Assembly: GCF_963678635.1 (NCBI RefSeq)
Contig: NC_087065.1
Span: 10,873,579 to 10,937,578, forward strand
Length of the DNA: 64,000 nt
Origin: Symsagittifera roscoffensis
Lineage: Eukaryota; Xenacoelomorpha; Acoela; Convolutidae
Direction of reading: 5' to 3'
Part shown: positions 34,701 to 49,700 of the stretch, one piece after another
Numbering within the stretch: position 1 is the first letter of the stretch
Layout: the number at the start of each line of letters is the position of its first letter
Translations under genes and position numbers: made by a program
The notes under the pieces: model-generated
Database searches by the model: none
Told to the model about the DNA's origin: nothing
Seen by the model: only the letters and a program-made list of their open reading frames with translations

Positions 34701-37700
34701 CCTGTATGTTGTATAAACAACGCCATTTCACTATTGTAACAAACCACCCTTCTTCGACAAAACTTATCATACAAATACTCTTTTTGTAAAACTTCTTATC
34801 ATACAGTTCTATATAATATCATGCGTGCAGAAAATTCTATGAAAATTGTTTGATAAACGTTTTCCATTACATTAAAATTTGTTAATTGAGAAAATTAATG
34901 CCTATTTATTTTCCATTAATCAAAAATTTGCTTTACATTTTTGCGTTAACACAATACTCAAGGATTTTCTCGAATAAGAAATCTCATTGATTGAGTGGAA
35001 AAGTTCGGCCCAATGACTTGCATTTGGAGTTTCGCCATCAAAGATACGTTTTTTCTAAATTTCTCTCATAATTATGAGTAATAACCGTCACTTTTGTATT
35101 TAGCTAGAAAATGTTTATATAAATAAATTTGATAATTGAATATATCTTGACCTGTTTTTTGACAGACTAAAAATTATCTTACCATATAAACACTTTGGGT
35201 TCAAACAAAAAATTTATACCTGTATAAATAAATAGCATTTCACTATCAGCATCATACATCAAGTCTTCAATGCAGGCAAAATTTGTTCCAGAACATGGCC
35301 AAAATGACTATTTTCAAACCCCGAAGCTTGAGAAAAACAATTGCAGACAAAAGATCTTTTGTCATTTATTTGAAACCAAACAATTGATATCTTCATTGAA
35401 GTGCCACCCCAAAACATAGTTATTCCTTACTTTATTCGAAAGTCCCAACAACTATACAAAATAATCAGATTTGCAAAAAATATGTTCAGAAAATTGGAGT
35501 TTAAAGTTTTCGCTTACACTTTTTCATTTCAACTCAAGAAGTTGATATCATCATTGAAGTGCCACCACAAACCTAATTATTCGTTATTTTCTTCGCAAGC
35601 CGCTACAACAAAATAATCAGATGTGAGAAACTGTGCTTAGAAAATTATAGGTTAAACTCTGCGCTTGAAATTTTCGAACGCTTTTTTTTTGTTTCGACAT
35701 ATTAATTTTGTTATCAGTTTTTAAAAGATTAAAAATTGCCAAAAAAGACGTTTATGAAGCAAATGAGGAAAAAATTTTGCCTGGTGTGAGCTTTTTTTGA
35801 CTTTTTTAGTTTTTTTGAATGAAGTCTTAAATATCTTTAAGTCCTTATATTGACGTTCTGAGCTCAAATTTAGAAAATAATTCTCCTGTGATAATTTTTT
35901 GTAAAGTTTTGTGGATTTTAAAACTGCTTATTTGGCCACTTTGGTATAATTACGCGTGCTTCTGAAGCAAAATCATCCCGTGCTTCTTATTACTTTTCGT
36001 GCTCCGAATGCGTAAGCGTCGATTTATTCTGGCCCACAAATCATTCTGGCCCACAAGCCATTGGGTTTTATTCATTATTACTTTTTATACTTTATTCAGC
36101 GTGTGCGGGGAAATTTGCAAAAAAAATGAAAATTGATGAGATTGCACTTTTCCATTTTTTGAAAATTTTATCAAAAGATCAGTTTTTCATTTTTTCATTT
36201 AACGAACAAAGCAATCAACAATAATTCACGCGCTTTATGTTACCCATGGCAAATAACTCAAGCGCAGCGATGCAAGCGGTCGCTACTTACCATTTCGAGT
36301 TTAAAACTCAATTTTTACATAGTAGGAACTGTCGCTTTCCTTCAAATTTGAGAGTTGTCTTTTTTTCAAAGTGGTCGCAGTGCCAATTTAATCAAAGTTT
36401 GTTACGAAGTTTAATTTTGAGACATCCTTTATAGCTTACTTTAAAATTGGTACAGTCTCATTGAGCATACTTTTTTGCGCACATTTTACAAAATTCATTT
36501 GGAAAGCTGGGAAACTTTAAATGAAATCAATTATTTATGATTTTTGAGGCTAGGCAACCTTATAGAAAAATTTTTTAAGGGGCTCAGCTTCCAAATTGCG
36601 AAAATAAACAAAAAAAAATGTTTTTCTTTTAAAAAATCAGCCTAACGATGCATTCCGTATTGCAGTTTTTCACAATTTCATTCAAAAAGTTATATCAATT
36701 TGGTATTTTTCAGTTCTAATAGTATAACTTATGCATGCTGATTTGTAATTGAAGACTGATTGGGATGCAAAGCGTAATGTGAATGGCAAAGTTTACTATT
36801 TGGCAGGTATGCAAAATAGCACGCCACCTTTTTTGTACTTGGTGTGCTCAAACGAGTAGAACCGGGCTGCTTTTGCTTCAGTACGGTTGACTCAGATCAA
36901 GTCCTAGAAGTATCACCGTATATATATATTTTTAAACCAACTGAAGTGCTGGTATAACAGGGCAAAGATTTGAAGGTTTTAGTTGTCTTTTAATTGACCT
37001 AAAATTGTTTTTTGAAATGTAAAATTTTACTAACATTTTTTATATCAAAAAACAATTCCAGGCCAATTAAAAGACAGTTGAAACATTCAATTCATTGCCC
37101 TGTTATACCAGCACTTCAGCTAGAGCAAAATAATATATAGAGTGGTATGTCTAGGACATGATCTGAGTCAATTGTACTCAAGCAAAAGCGACCCGGTTCT
37201 ACTCGTTTGAGCATACCAAGTAGAAAAAAGGTACTATTTTGCATACTTTTGAAATTCGATATTGATAGACCTAAATATATAGCCAATAGTACTAACTATA
37301 TATTTAGGTCTATCAATATGGAATTTCAAAAGCTAAGATTGAGCAAAGAGTGAGTTAAATTCATTCTTTTGCTTAATAGAAAGTTTAATCAAAAGGTATC
37401 AGCTATATGCGAAACAATGTATACAACTGAAAAAGCAACAAAAAAGTTTTTTTTTGTCTGAAGAAAAAATAAAAGAAGCTAGCATAGTACCAAGATTTTG
37501 ACGTCTATTTAACATATATTTTGACAGTGACCTGCAGTTGTACACGCGACGCAGTAGTGTTTAGATAAAAATAATAAATAAAACTATAATTCAGTTGAAG
37601 TTTATCCTACGAGACCTATATTAAAAAACCCCATTTAATTTGTTTTTCAACCATACTGATTACTTTGATTTCTTTTGATGACAATTTTCAGCATATTTCG

Positions 37701-40700
37701 AAGTCGCCTGGCATGAAATTTCAAATAAAGCTCAAATAAAGGAACTCTTTTTGAATGGGATTCTAAAATTAAAGAACCTATCGACCTGTGAAATTTGTTT
37801 TCAAGGTATACAATTGAACAAAATATATGGAGATAGTTTTTTTAACAGTGCTTTTCTCCCATCAGAAATTTTGCTACAGAGACATGTAGTTTTCACTGAC
37901 TAACAAAAATGTCTTCTGTAAACAAAAATGCAGGCAAAATTATCTCGATGGTAAGATTAATCATGATAGCGTTTCGAGGCCAACCAAGACCTTTACTCTT
38001 TGACCAACGATAACATAATTTTATTTTTCAGGATAAAATATTTTGACAATCGGTTAACACAATATCGGTTTCCTATGAACCGCAAAATATTTTTGTTTCT
38101 TTGTAATATATTTTGAGAATAGTCAGCTTGGAATAATTGTTACTAATAATTGACTGCCAATAATTGACTGGGAATGGTTATTTTGTTTCAGGTTTGGGGG
38201 TGTACCGAATAGTCGGCATGACATCAAAAGGCGAGTACAAATTTTCGCCCAACTCGGATCTCTTCACTATCCCCGGTCCAGACCACAGTCACGACAAGGG
38301 CGAGGGGGAGGGGGGACTTGCAGTGCCCGAGATCACTACCTGTGTGTCCATATCAGATAGCTCCATGCTCGTCGAGTGGAAGGTCAGTCATACAATTTTT
38401 GAAGATATCTTCACTACTATTTACTTCCATTTATGGCATCTAATACATTTGTAAAAAAAACAATGGATCTTGCTTACTGTTTCCCATTTTTGATAACGAT
38501 TAAGGATTATCCTCAAACCCGATAAAAGTTATTTCACAGACAACAACGGAGACCTTGGAATTAATTTCTCCCTTCTGCAATAGGGGAGAGGAAAAGTAGT
38601 TTCGAAGATCCATGATAATTTTTGCTTATCGCATTTACTTTTTATATTATCAAAAAACACAAGCCATGAGATTAAACAATTGTAAAAAGAAGCGTTCACA
38701 ATTTTGGACTAAGTGAACATCCTCCCAAACCTTGCCCCCCCCCCCCCCCCCCAAGCCCCACACTTGATTTACATTTTTTTTTTCGTTTTTTGACCAACTT
38801 TGAAGAAACCAATCTATTTTCCCTGTTGTTCAATAGATTTTATGGCTCTTTTCCAGTTTCCCCTCCCCTTGATTTTTTCTGAAATTCAATTTGTGAAAAG
38901 CTATTTAAAAATTTTTTTCATGTTATAAACTGCATCAAAACGTGTCAGCGTGAACAAGTGAACAAATTTTGACAACATTTTTTAAATGCAAAATGCCGTG
39001 TGATCAATTTTTGAGCAGCCTAATTTTGTAACTTTACCAGGGGTGGGAAACTGGAAAAGAGCCGATTATACTTTAAACAAAACAAAAGAAGTAAGAAAAA
39101 TAGCTGTAAATTAACATAATTTAAAACAAAATTTAAACAATCTAATTGTAACATAATTTAAAACACTTCCATTTGACTTTAATTGAGGTCAGTTTTAACA
39201 AGTTTTGTGTTGAACTGAAGCTATAACCATTTTATCGGGTTTCATTGAAACCTTTGTCTTTTTTGAGAGTGGAAAATTACAAACAAGTTAACCAGCTGGC
39301 TTGCCAACCACAACAGCTGTTGGTCACAGTTTGACCTCGTTTTGATTGTCGTGCTGAAATGTATTTACTTTTATAGAAGACCATGTTAGCATTCGTTAAT
39401 TTTACACGAAAATCCCAACGTAATTAAAAGTCATTCAGTAAATTGGAAGTTAACAAGCTATGTTCCATTTTGGAGGCTAGAAGAGTTCATCTGACTTCCA
39501 GGACGCAAACTATAATTTATAATGAGTTTTTCAAATCTCACTTTTTCAGCCCTAGATTTCATTGAATTAAACATAGGTAATTCTATCCCAGCTTTTAGAT
39601 TTGAAAAGGCGCGCTAGTCTAGTTAGTGGAATTATTCCTTGGGTAATTCAATATCTATCAATTAAAGAACTAAAGAGAAAATAGGAAAATTTTCTGGAAA
39701 ATCCTTCACTTTTGAATATGCAAAAGCATAATTGCTTATTCTTTAACAGCCCTAGTAGACACTAAAATCAAATTTTATGGATTTTGTTGAGATACATTTT
39801 TGATAAGTCTTCATTCTTTTTTTTTTCAAAAGAACAATGAAGCTTTTTTCTTTCCCCATTAACGCGCTTTAAATTTTAATGAATCAAAGAGTAATTTTAA
39901 AAACATGAATACGAAGATTACTAAGGTATTCTGGAGCCTGCATGTTTGAGTTCGTTTGAGTGTAGCCTATAATTTATTCTATTTTATATATACGATTTTT
40001 TTTGTCAAAATTTTCCAAAAAGTGCCCAAAAACGGGCACTTCTTGACCTGTTTTTTTAAAAAATTGCCTGCGGCGCAGAATATTTGGCCAAAACATTGTC
40101 TTTTTACTGCTTTAGGAGAGCTTGGAAAATCAATTTGGCCGACCTAAAAAAAGGTTGTCAAAATTTTCGAAAATTTTTGGAAAATCCGCCCCCCCCCCCC
40201 CTCGAGAAAATCCTAGATCCGCCCCTGATGCAGGAAACAATTATTAATTCTTAAAACTTATAGTAAATATGACTGCCCATACCATGGTGATGTAGTTTTC
40301 ACATTTGTAAGAATCGATAAGACCTGTTTGCATGCGTCATTTTAGAATGATTTGGGCTCAAATTACCATGCTACAAGTTGAGCAAAGAAAACAAGAATGG
40401 AACGAAACGCTGGCGATAAATAAAAGTCAACTCTGGCCACTTGAAATTCAAGACAAAAAATCAAAACCGTAATTGTTGTATAGAAAAGTTCTCCCTCCCC
40501 CGCCCCCAAAACATTTTTTGTCGGCAATGTCGAATCATTGCACAACTATAAACATACTAAAATAACAGTTGTAGAAGTGCAAATGAGCTCAAAAAAATCA
40601 AAAGAACTACTGAAAAAAATAAATGGTCTCTAATTTTTCGATTTCAAAATTTTTTTAATACTGGCATTTTTTTGATAAAACTAACCCAATTTGAGAAAAC

Positions 40701-43700
40701 TGGATCAGCAGCTAAGACTTTTTTTATTCCACTAGCAAATTAAAAATTATATCACAGTTCGTATCAGCTCCTGAATGTTCCGATTGCCCTTGTACGTAAA
40801 GTAGTTTTAAATTAAATTAGGATTGTTTTTGAAAAAAATCTCCAACAAAATGATATATTCCGCATCTAACAGCAGATCAATTAGACCAAATAGATTGCCT
40901 GAATTTAGTTTAGAAGGTTTTATGTTCTGGAATACATCACCGCTGACGCATAATACAACGAAAGATATCGCCCGTTTTTGTTCCGACTTTCGATACGAAT
41001 ATAATTCGCGCTATTAACGCGTAAGCGGAGATTTAATCCGTCTTATAAATCGTTCCAAATTGGTTGAACGAAGCTTATTTGCCATAATTGATGTGATACA
41101 AGGAACGAAAACTATCTTTTTGTACTTTATATGGCGTGTGGGGGGATGATTTTCATAAAAAATTTCAAATTTTAGAAAAAAAATTTTTTTTGTATTATTT
41201 CATATAATGTTTTTATGTTATTACTGCTGCTCCATAAATCTTCAAAAGCAGTCGGAACACTCAGGGCTTCGCCCTGATACGAGCAGTCTTCTTTTGTTTC
41301 AAATCGAGCATTGTGGAGTTTTCTCAAACCCTCATAAATTTTGCGAAAATGATTGCCGTTGAAATATTGTTTATGTTTGAGCTCAAGAGAGGAATAAGCA
41401 AAAATCATTTTTCAAAATTGAAACTCAATTATATTTTTTTCTCTTTAAATTGCAATGGTTTATCCCTTCAATTGGTTTCTCGAATCGAAGAGCGTAATTT
41501 GCCTTCCATTTAGCAACTAATTTTCGGGGCAGTACATTTATGCCGAAGTACAACAGTGCCAAAAATCAATTAGAATACTGTTTTTAGTCATTTCAAATCA
41601 CTGACAAATCATTTTATTCAAATGGACGGAAATTGAAAATACAAAAATCAATGGCTATTTTAATTGATACCGCTTCATGAAAAAAAAAAGATCTCCAAGC
41701 GCGGCTCAATAGATTTACCTGAACAAACAATTATCTCAGCAAATTGTCAAAATTTTTCTCGGTTACGCTCCAAAATTAAACAGTATTTTCGCAAAACTAC
41801 CAATGATTCACAAAAAAATACTCAAAATTCCGAAATATGATCAATTTTTGAGACTGGCGAACTCATTTTCAGTTTCGGCTTTGTTGTACTTCGGCACTGT
41901 TGAACGCTTTCTATTTTTCATTTACCAAATCAACTCAAAAGAAATCCAAAGTCGAGCGGCGAGAAAAATGATCTTTATAAGTATCTTCACGTCGTTCAAT
42001 GGCACTTAATTATATTTGATTTTCAGATATAACCTTAAAATAACAAAAAATATATACATCATTAGTTGTAGGGTGGGAAAATGAACCATACTTTTATAGT
42101 GTTCAAAATTCAACCGTCAATGTTTTTCCAACAGTATTTGTGCTAATCTTCACGATAATTATGATAAATGAGGTCGCAAAATAAATTGACAGCCACTTTT
42201 TCTTTGCGTTGGATATTTACCAAGTGCTCTGAAGTTCTTAAGTTTGAGAAAAAGAAATTTCCTATTTGGTATATTTTCCTATTTCCTATAATAGTGGGCT
42301 GACACGGAGGATGTTGATTAAATATTTCGCAGATATTGCTATCTGTGAATGGTTTGTCTTGTTATTACAAATAGCAAATATAGTTGTCTTATCTTGTTTG
42401 GACACTTCACAAATTATGTACCCAGCTGAATTTCAGCAAATACAGAATATTGGGCAAGGCTGCTTTTTGTCCTATTGCATGTAATGATGACGCAACAAAG
42501 CAACAATTGCCCGCATTTTTACAACTGCTAGGAGTGATCTTAAAGCTTGTGGAAAACCTTAAACGTATGTTTAAAGAATTGAAAAATTTTATTGGTTTCC
42601 ATTTGGATATATTTTTTTCTGTTTGAAAAAACTTTAATTGCGTCATAGTTCCGAAAAACCAATTTTTGTTTTTGCGGTCAGAACAGAAAAAATACATATT
42701 TTTTTCCGTAAACGTAAATTCCCCTCATTCTTCTGTACATTTTTGATAAACTTTGAATAATTGAGTAGCTTTTATTTATTCTGATGCGTTTCCTCAATTT
42801 TTTCCATACATATGAATGAGTCACCTGTTCTGAATTGACAGGAAAACAACCGCAGATATTTTTTGTTTTGGTAAATTTTAATATTGACAGATCGCACGAG
42901 TAATCACGGTCAAGATTGATTGACATTTAAGAAGCAGAAAAAGGCAGATTTTTTGGTTTCCATTGATTGAGTGGTTTTTGTCCGTGTTCTAATCCGATGG
43001 TTAAAGCAGATTGGTACTTCAAAAGACCACGTGAACAAAAAGCCTCAATGAGTCAGATGGCACGCAATTTGTGCGAAAAACCAATAAAACATGTGAATTT
43101 TATTTAAAGATCCAAGCTATTGTCTGATAGCTTCGATCTTCTGTTCCGTACAGGAGACTGAAAATCAAATTTTGATTGAAAATTGCCGATATGCTCTTTA
43201 AATGAATATATATGTGTAATTTTTTTATCGTCTGAGGGCTTGAATACTTTTTCAAAATCAAACAAGCTTACATATATTTTCTATTTTTTGACAGGTTTCC
43301 AGCTTTTCTGCACAGAAAACTCGAAGGGAGGAAAGTTTCATTTTAATTTGGAAAAGAGTATCTGAAACATTTTGCATTTCACAGTTCGATTTTCCGGAAA
43401 AATTTAGCCAGAAATTAACAGGCCCAAGACAATACGTACCTTTACCAAGAGGGCCTTGTTCTAAATAAATTCTATGGCTGCAAAACTTCTAAAGGTCTTC
43501 TTAGAGCTCGATTTCAAACTTCAAAAAAACTTTTCTAAACTTAATTGTAAGCTTCTCAAGCTCGAATCAAGAAAGCTCGAACAGAAAATTGAAGCATTGA
43601 AAAACCTAATTAAACTTGAAGAAAATTTTTAATAAATAATAAAATTATTTTAAAAATTTCGATCAATTTTTATTTCAGCTGGACACGGACTCGACAAATG

Positions 43701-46700
43701 ACGTCATGGGCTTCATCATTGCATATTCCAAGGTCAACTCCCTCTCATCCCCCAACGATGACTCATCCTACACGCACCCCGAAGGTCACATGCACGACAC
43801 TTGGGAGCAGGATGTGCACGTGAACACACCCAATAGGAGAAGCTATGTTATCCAGGGTCTCCAGGCGCACACGCAGTACCAGTTCAGAGTCCAAGTGGTT
43901 GGCAAGGGCGGCACCAAATCCACGTCGGCTACCAAGTACTGCAGCACAAGTGAGGACCGGCGATTTTCTAGATTGGGGGGTAGATTTTAAAAGAAAACTC
44001 AGTGAACATTTAAAAGAGGATCAATTGAACTTATACAAATCAAAACGCCAAAACGCCGTATATTGGAACTTATTCAAAAGTGTGACCTAAAATTGCATTT
44101 TTCCCCATATTGAAAGCTTCCCCATATTGGTAACAATTGTCAAAGAGGTGATTGAGAATCGTATATTGAAAACTCACAAAATAAGGAAAACTTTTAATGA
44201 ACCGAGAAGCAATCTACACTACCAATTACAAAAAAAGGATAGCCGACTGCTGTGCTGGGCAAAAAGAACAGAAACTTTCGAAAAAATGTAGTGGTTTTTG
44301 TTCGTTCAGCTATGAGGGGATCTGAACAAAAGCCTACAAAATAATTACATTTAATATTGAGAGTAGAATACCGAACTTCGGCACCGTTTTGATCAAAAAA
44401 GTAATCAGTACACAGAAAAATGAAAAAAGTTTAACTATTTTTTTCAAGTTGCAGAATTTTTTTTGGTTTAATAGCTTTTTTCTGTTTTCAGAAGGCTCTA
44501 AGTATATCCCTGGAAAGAAAAAAAAAGAAAATTTTCGGAGAGCAGAATGGTTTTTACTGTCTTATTTGCGTAATATAAGCCTGCTTGCTCAGTTTTTTGC
44601 TCAAAATTCGATAAAAAAAACTCAAACCGGTTTTTCTCTACAGAGCGTTATTTTTTTTTGGTAATTGTTTTTAGTAGGAATCGAATCAACATTGCAATAA
44701 CCTTTATATAATATAACCCTCAAACACTTCCGATGATTGTTTAGGGTGCTTGATTTTGTGAAGAAAACCAAAGGTAGAATTATAATTAAAACACACATTT
44801 AGCACAGAATGTTTCGATCATATTCATCAAAATCTACAAAAATCAAAGTTTTTCTTTTTTTTTCAAATTGAAGTGTGATGAGAAACTATACAAACGAGAA
44901 TAAGGCATAATCGACATCATTTGTTCAGAGAAATTGAATAACCAATATAAAACTGAAAACAAAACTTAAAAAAGTTCAAAAAAGTTTCTCAATGGTTTTG
45001 AATACTTTTGGAAAAATTTTTGCCTAAATTGCTCTTGTTAAGTTTTGTTTTGCCTAGCAAGCGCTAAATAATTTTAGTTTTACTAAAATAAATTGGTTAA
45101 AAAATTTTTCCTTTTCCAAAATTTTCAGATAAACAACGTTACTCGATTGCTTACTCGTTTGAAATTAGAATGAAACTCGAAAAAAATTTCAAAGATCGGA
45201 AAATCAAAAGCAGCCTCTCAAAAAAATCATATGCAACAACCGTTTTTGTCATAAAAGAACAAGAAAACAAAAAACATTATAAAAATCTCAAAATAACGCA
45301 AAAGTTCCCAAAAATGACATTTGAAAATTTTTGAGAAATGGTAATAGTGGAGTGAAAGTAAAATTCCTCACCTACCCCGTTATAATAGATCTGCTTGCTC
45401 GCCTTATTCGCGCAAAATTGAACTGAAACTCAAAAAACTGTTTTAACCGGTTTTTCTTAAAAGTATGATATTTTTTTGAATTTATAATGTTCGAATCAGG
45501 GCTGAAAAGTCTTTAATATGATATAACAATCGACATATTCCAATGATTTTTTGTGCTACCTGATTGCGCGGGGAAAACAAAAACACAAACGAGTACAAAG
45601 TTTTCCCGCTATTTCAATTGACGGAACATAACATTTGACTGACTAATCTTGAAAAAAAGCAGGTTTAAAGTCTATGACCTTCAAACAGCTTGAGAAATGT
45701 TCTTATTTTAACTGAAAAAGACTATTCGAATATTATAAACAACAACATCATAAATCAAATGAACCATATACAAGAACCAACAAAATTTGAAATAAAAAAG
45801 ATAGCTGATTGCTGTGCAAGTTTCACAGAACGCTACGACCATATTCATAAAAAAAATACAATTAAAAACTCTTCAAATTATTGTCGGTTTTTGTACGTGG
45901 TGTGATGATAAAACTATACACACATAATAAATTAGTAAATTTAACTTAATTGACTACAGTTGTCATCAAAAAAATAACAACCAAAATAATGAAAAACATC
46001 AAAAACAAATTTCGAAATTTTTTCTATTTTTTTTCTAAAACTTTTCTTGCCAAAAAAGTGCAAAATATATCTTTCAAAACTAGTTTCTCATTAAAAAAAT
46101 TAAATTTTTTTGGCCTAAATGACCAACCTAACAAGTTGTTTAACTTTTATTGATCAAAATAAGACAAAAAAACCAAAATTTTCAAACCGGTTTTTCTCGA
46201 CACTCGGGTTTTGTTTTGGAAGTTTTTAATGTTGTTCGAATCACGACTGAAAAAGTTTTTTCATAATATATCACTCAGCCCAATTGGATGCTTATTTGCG
46301 TTACCCAATTTAGCGTGGAAAACAAAAAAAGAGAAAAAAAGAACAGGGTTAGCCGGTGACTGTGCAAGTAAGTAGCACAATGACGTGAAAAAAAATACAT
46401 AAAACGCTTTTTCATAGATTTTTTTTTCAAAATAGTGTGGTTTTTACGTGATGTGTTTTAAAAATATCTTAAGAAAACCAAAAAGTAAGGCATATTCGAC
46501 AGTCATAATAAGATGGGCAAATCGTGCAACGGTTTTAGTTGAAAAAAGACAACAAAAAAATTCAAAAATGTTCTAATTTTTTTTTCCTTTTCAAAATTTT
46601 TTTCCAAAAGGTGGCTCTGAAAAAGTTTTAAAAACTATTTTTACTGGAGTTCAACCAAAATTTTATGGTTTATTTTTCCATAATAAGCCTGCTCGCTTGC

Positions 46701-49700
46701 TTTACTCGCTCGAAATTAGATCAAAAATCAAACATTTCGAACTAGTTTTTTCTCGACACACCCGAAAAAAAACACACCCCAATTAAAAATTCCTCCCCAT
46801 TTTCAAGGGTCGGAACAACAACAATGAAAAGCCCGGATTTAACTTTTGAGCTTTTCTTCTTATTAATTTAGAGTAAGTTAAATGAAAAATATGGTATTGA
46901 AAAAATGCAAAAATTAGACCAATAGATCCTATAAGCATTAAATGCTCTATGAAATTTAATTCGCAATCAACTTCTTTGTCACATTCACTGTATTTCAGCC
47001 GGAGGTGGAGCAGGTCTTTCATTGGAAACTACAAACCCACCAAACAAAAGGTAATGCATGCGAGTTTGAACTTTTTGGGCTTCAAAATTCATCAAAAATT
47101 AGCTTTACTTTCTTTCATTCTTGCGAGCTTGCGACCTTATTGCGACCTTATAAAAGTTGAAATAGAACCCCAGTTTTTTTCTTCGCTAAAGAAACTACTC
47201 AGACAGACAAATAATCATACATAATACTCATTTGAAAAGGATATCTTAAGTATAATAGCTTTTCGGTTTTTTTAATAATACCAAGTACTTAATTTATTTT
47301 CCCCTAAATTAGGAAATCGATTCTTTTATTAGAGTTGATATACCGTCTATTCTTATCTGATTATCTGAACAGGTGTTTCAGATTAATAAATAAGGAAAAG
47401 TAATCAAAGCCAATTTGAAATGAAGCCAATATGCAATGATTAAAAGTGAATTCACAATATATAAATTTCTTTTTTTTGGCCAAAATTTACTTTGTTGGAT
47501 ATTTTATTAGATCCTTATATTCATGCTTTAACAAATTTCATGAAGTGGATTGGTTCGATTGTTCAAACTTTTTCAAAACTTTGGCCAAAACTTTTCTTGT
47601 AACAATTTTTTGAGCTATGAGTTATTCAGATCAAACTTGGATTTATTGTCTTTAAGTGATAAAAACCACTTGTTTTTATCGTCAAGGTATAACCTCCATA
47701 AATTAAACTCAACGGTCCTGAAAATGAAGGTCTGTTTGTTGTTGAAGCCATTGAAAACAGCCCTAATTGTTTGCTAACTTCCTTATTTCTACGATCTCTG
47801 CCACTAGAATAATCAGACTAAAACAATATTTACCATTAGTTCACGTGGGTGTTTATGGAAGACCAGACAATGATTGTTTTGCGACTCGCCTAAATATAAT
47901 GACTCTATGTTCCTGAAAACTTCAACTACACATGTGAAAACACAAATCAAGCCATGTTTTGCCAAAGGATCAAATGATTTTCTTCTGGAATTTCTGCACA
48001 CCAAGTTGCTTCCAAATGACATTTTTACATGAAGTGAGGAGGGGGTGGGCAAATAAAAACCTTATACTTCCATTTCTGGTGATACTTAATAAATAACCCA
48101 TTTTTAGGTACAGTTTTACCATATATTATGTTTTTTGGCTCGCCAAGTTTTTTTCCAAAAAGCATATTCGGCGCAAAAAACTTGAAGGAAAACAATAATT
48201 AAATTATTCAAAAGATTAGTGGCAAAGAAGTTTAATACCCCCGAAACATGCGATTGATTTGAATGAACTGAATATGATACTACTCTAGCTAACTGATTAC
48301 TACTGTAGGTTAACATTTAAACTTGTATAAGTGTTTTTTTTCAATTGAAGTTCCTTTTTTTTTAAAAGGAGGTGGTTGAAAAACTTATGTTTTACTTGAA
48401 CAGAAATTAAAGGCTCTTGGTGGAGTTCTATCATGATTACCACCGAATGATGTTTTTGTTTGTTGTTTTCTTCAGTGATAGCACTGAGAACAACCTGCTT
48501 CTGATTCTGGTGATCGGGGGATGTGTGTCCCTGGTGATAATAGCAACTGTCATCTCCCTCTCCTGTCTTGTGGTGCAGAAGCAGAGACTGAAAAACAACA
48601 TCACCAACAAAGTCATCATGAGAGGTAGTGAAATATTTCAACTTTTTTTAATACGAATTTAGTCGTAAATTAGTTTTCAATAAAAGTTTGGCATTTAGAA
48701 AAAGATTTAAACTCCAAAAAATTGTCAACATGTTTACAAAACTCATGTAAAATATTTGTTTTAAAAAAAAGAAATTCAGGCTAACGCCCCAAATTTTTAG
48801 TGGGTTTTGTTAATGGAGAAATTGGACTATTTTCAGAAATGGAGGAGGAAATGAAACGTAGAGAGAGTTCGCTGCGGAAGTCGGTAGGTGGAGTAATATA
48901 TCACCAAGTAGCTGCTGCACTACACCAGCAACACCAGACCACCTCCCCAACCACCACGCCTACCCCTCCCCCCACCCACACCCAACACATTCCACTACAA
49001 CAACACCAACTAGATTCCCCCACCCACCACGCCCAATTGCAACACCAGCTACAGCAGCACCAACTGCAACAGCAGCAGCTTCAGCAGAACTGTCCCTCGC
49101 TCTCATCATCGAATGCTACCAACGCTTTCTCACAAATGATCCCATCCCCCGTTGGCTCAATCACAAATCCCCCCTCCCTGCACGCGACCCCACCCCCCAT
49201 GAACAGCATCGTCGGTATGCAGCCAGGACACCTCCTCGCTGGGAATCCGAACAGCGGTATGCTCCTCGGAGTGATGCCGAACCAGAATCGGGGAAGCAGT
49301 GCATCTCCGAGTTCCCAACAGGCGCCGTCGCCTTCTCGAGGCGCATCAGTTGGATTTATGGACGGCTGGCGATTTCTGGGAAGAAGTCAACAACAGACAC
49401 CGGCAAATGCGACTTCGAGTTACAATAACAGCAACCCCAGATACTTAATGACCTCTTCTCCTCAATCCGACTTCATTAATTCGAGTGTGGCTAATCAACA
49501 ACTACCGCAGCCACTTGTATTGTCGCCCTCTAGCGGACAAGAAATGATGACGTCAGACAGATCTGCTCAACATCAGAGATCCGGTTCACTGTTTGTTCAG
49601 CCGTCGAATTATGATTACTCTCCTATCGGAATGATCGGAGAGATACATGGTGCAAGGGATGGGTCGGAACATACGTCGCCTTTGCATTCGTACCAGTCTT

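Noticed and set aside
49161-49346. Reverse-strand frame within receptor exon 10
   Set aside because: Antisense to a long, splice-consistent coding exon.
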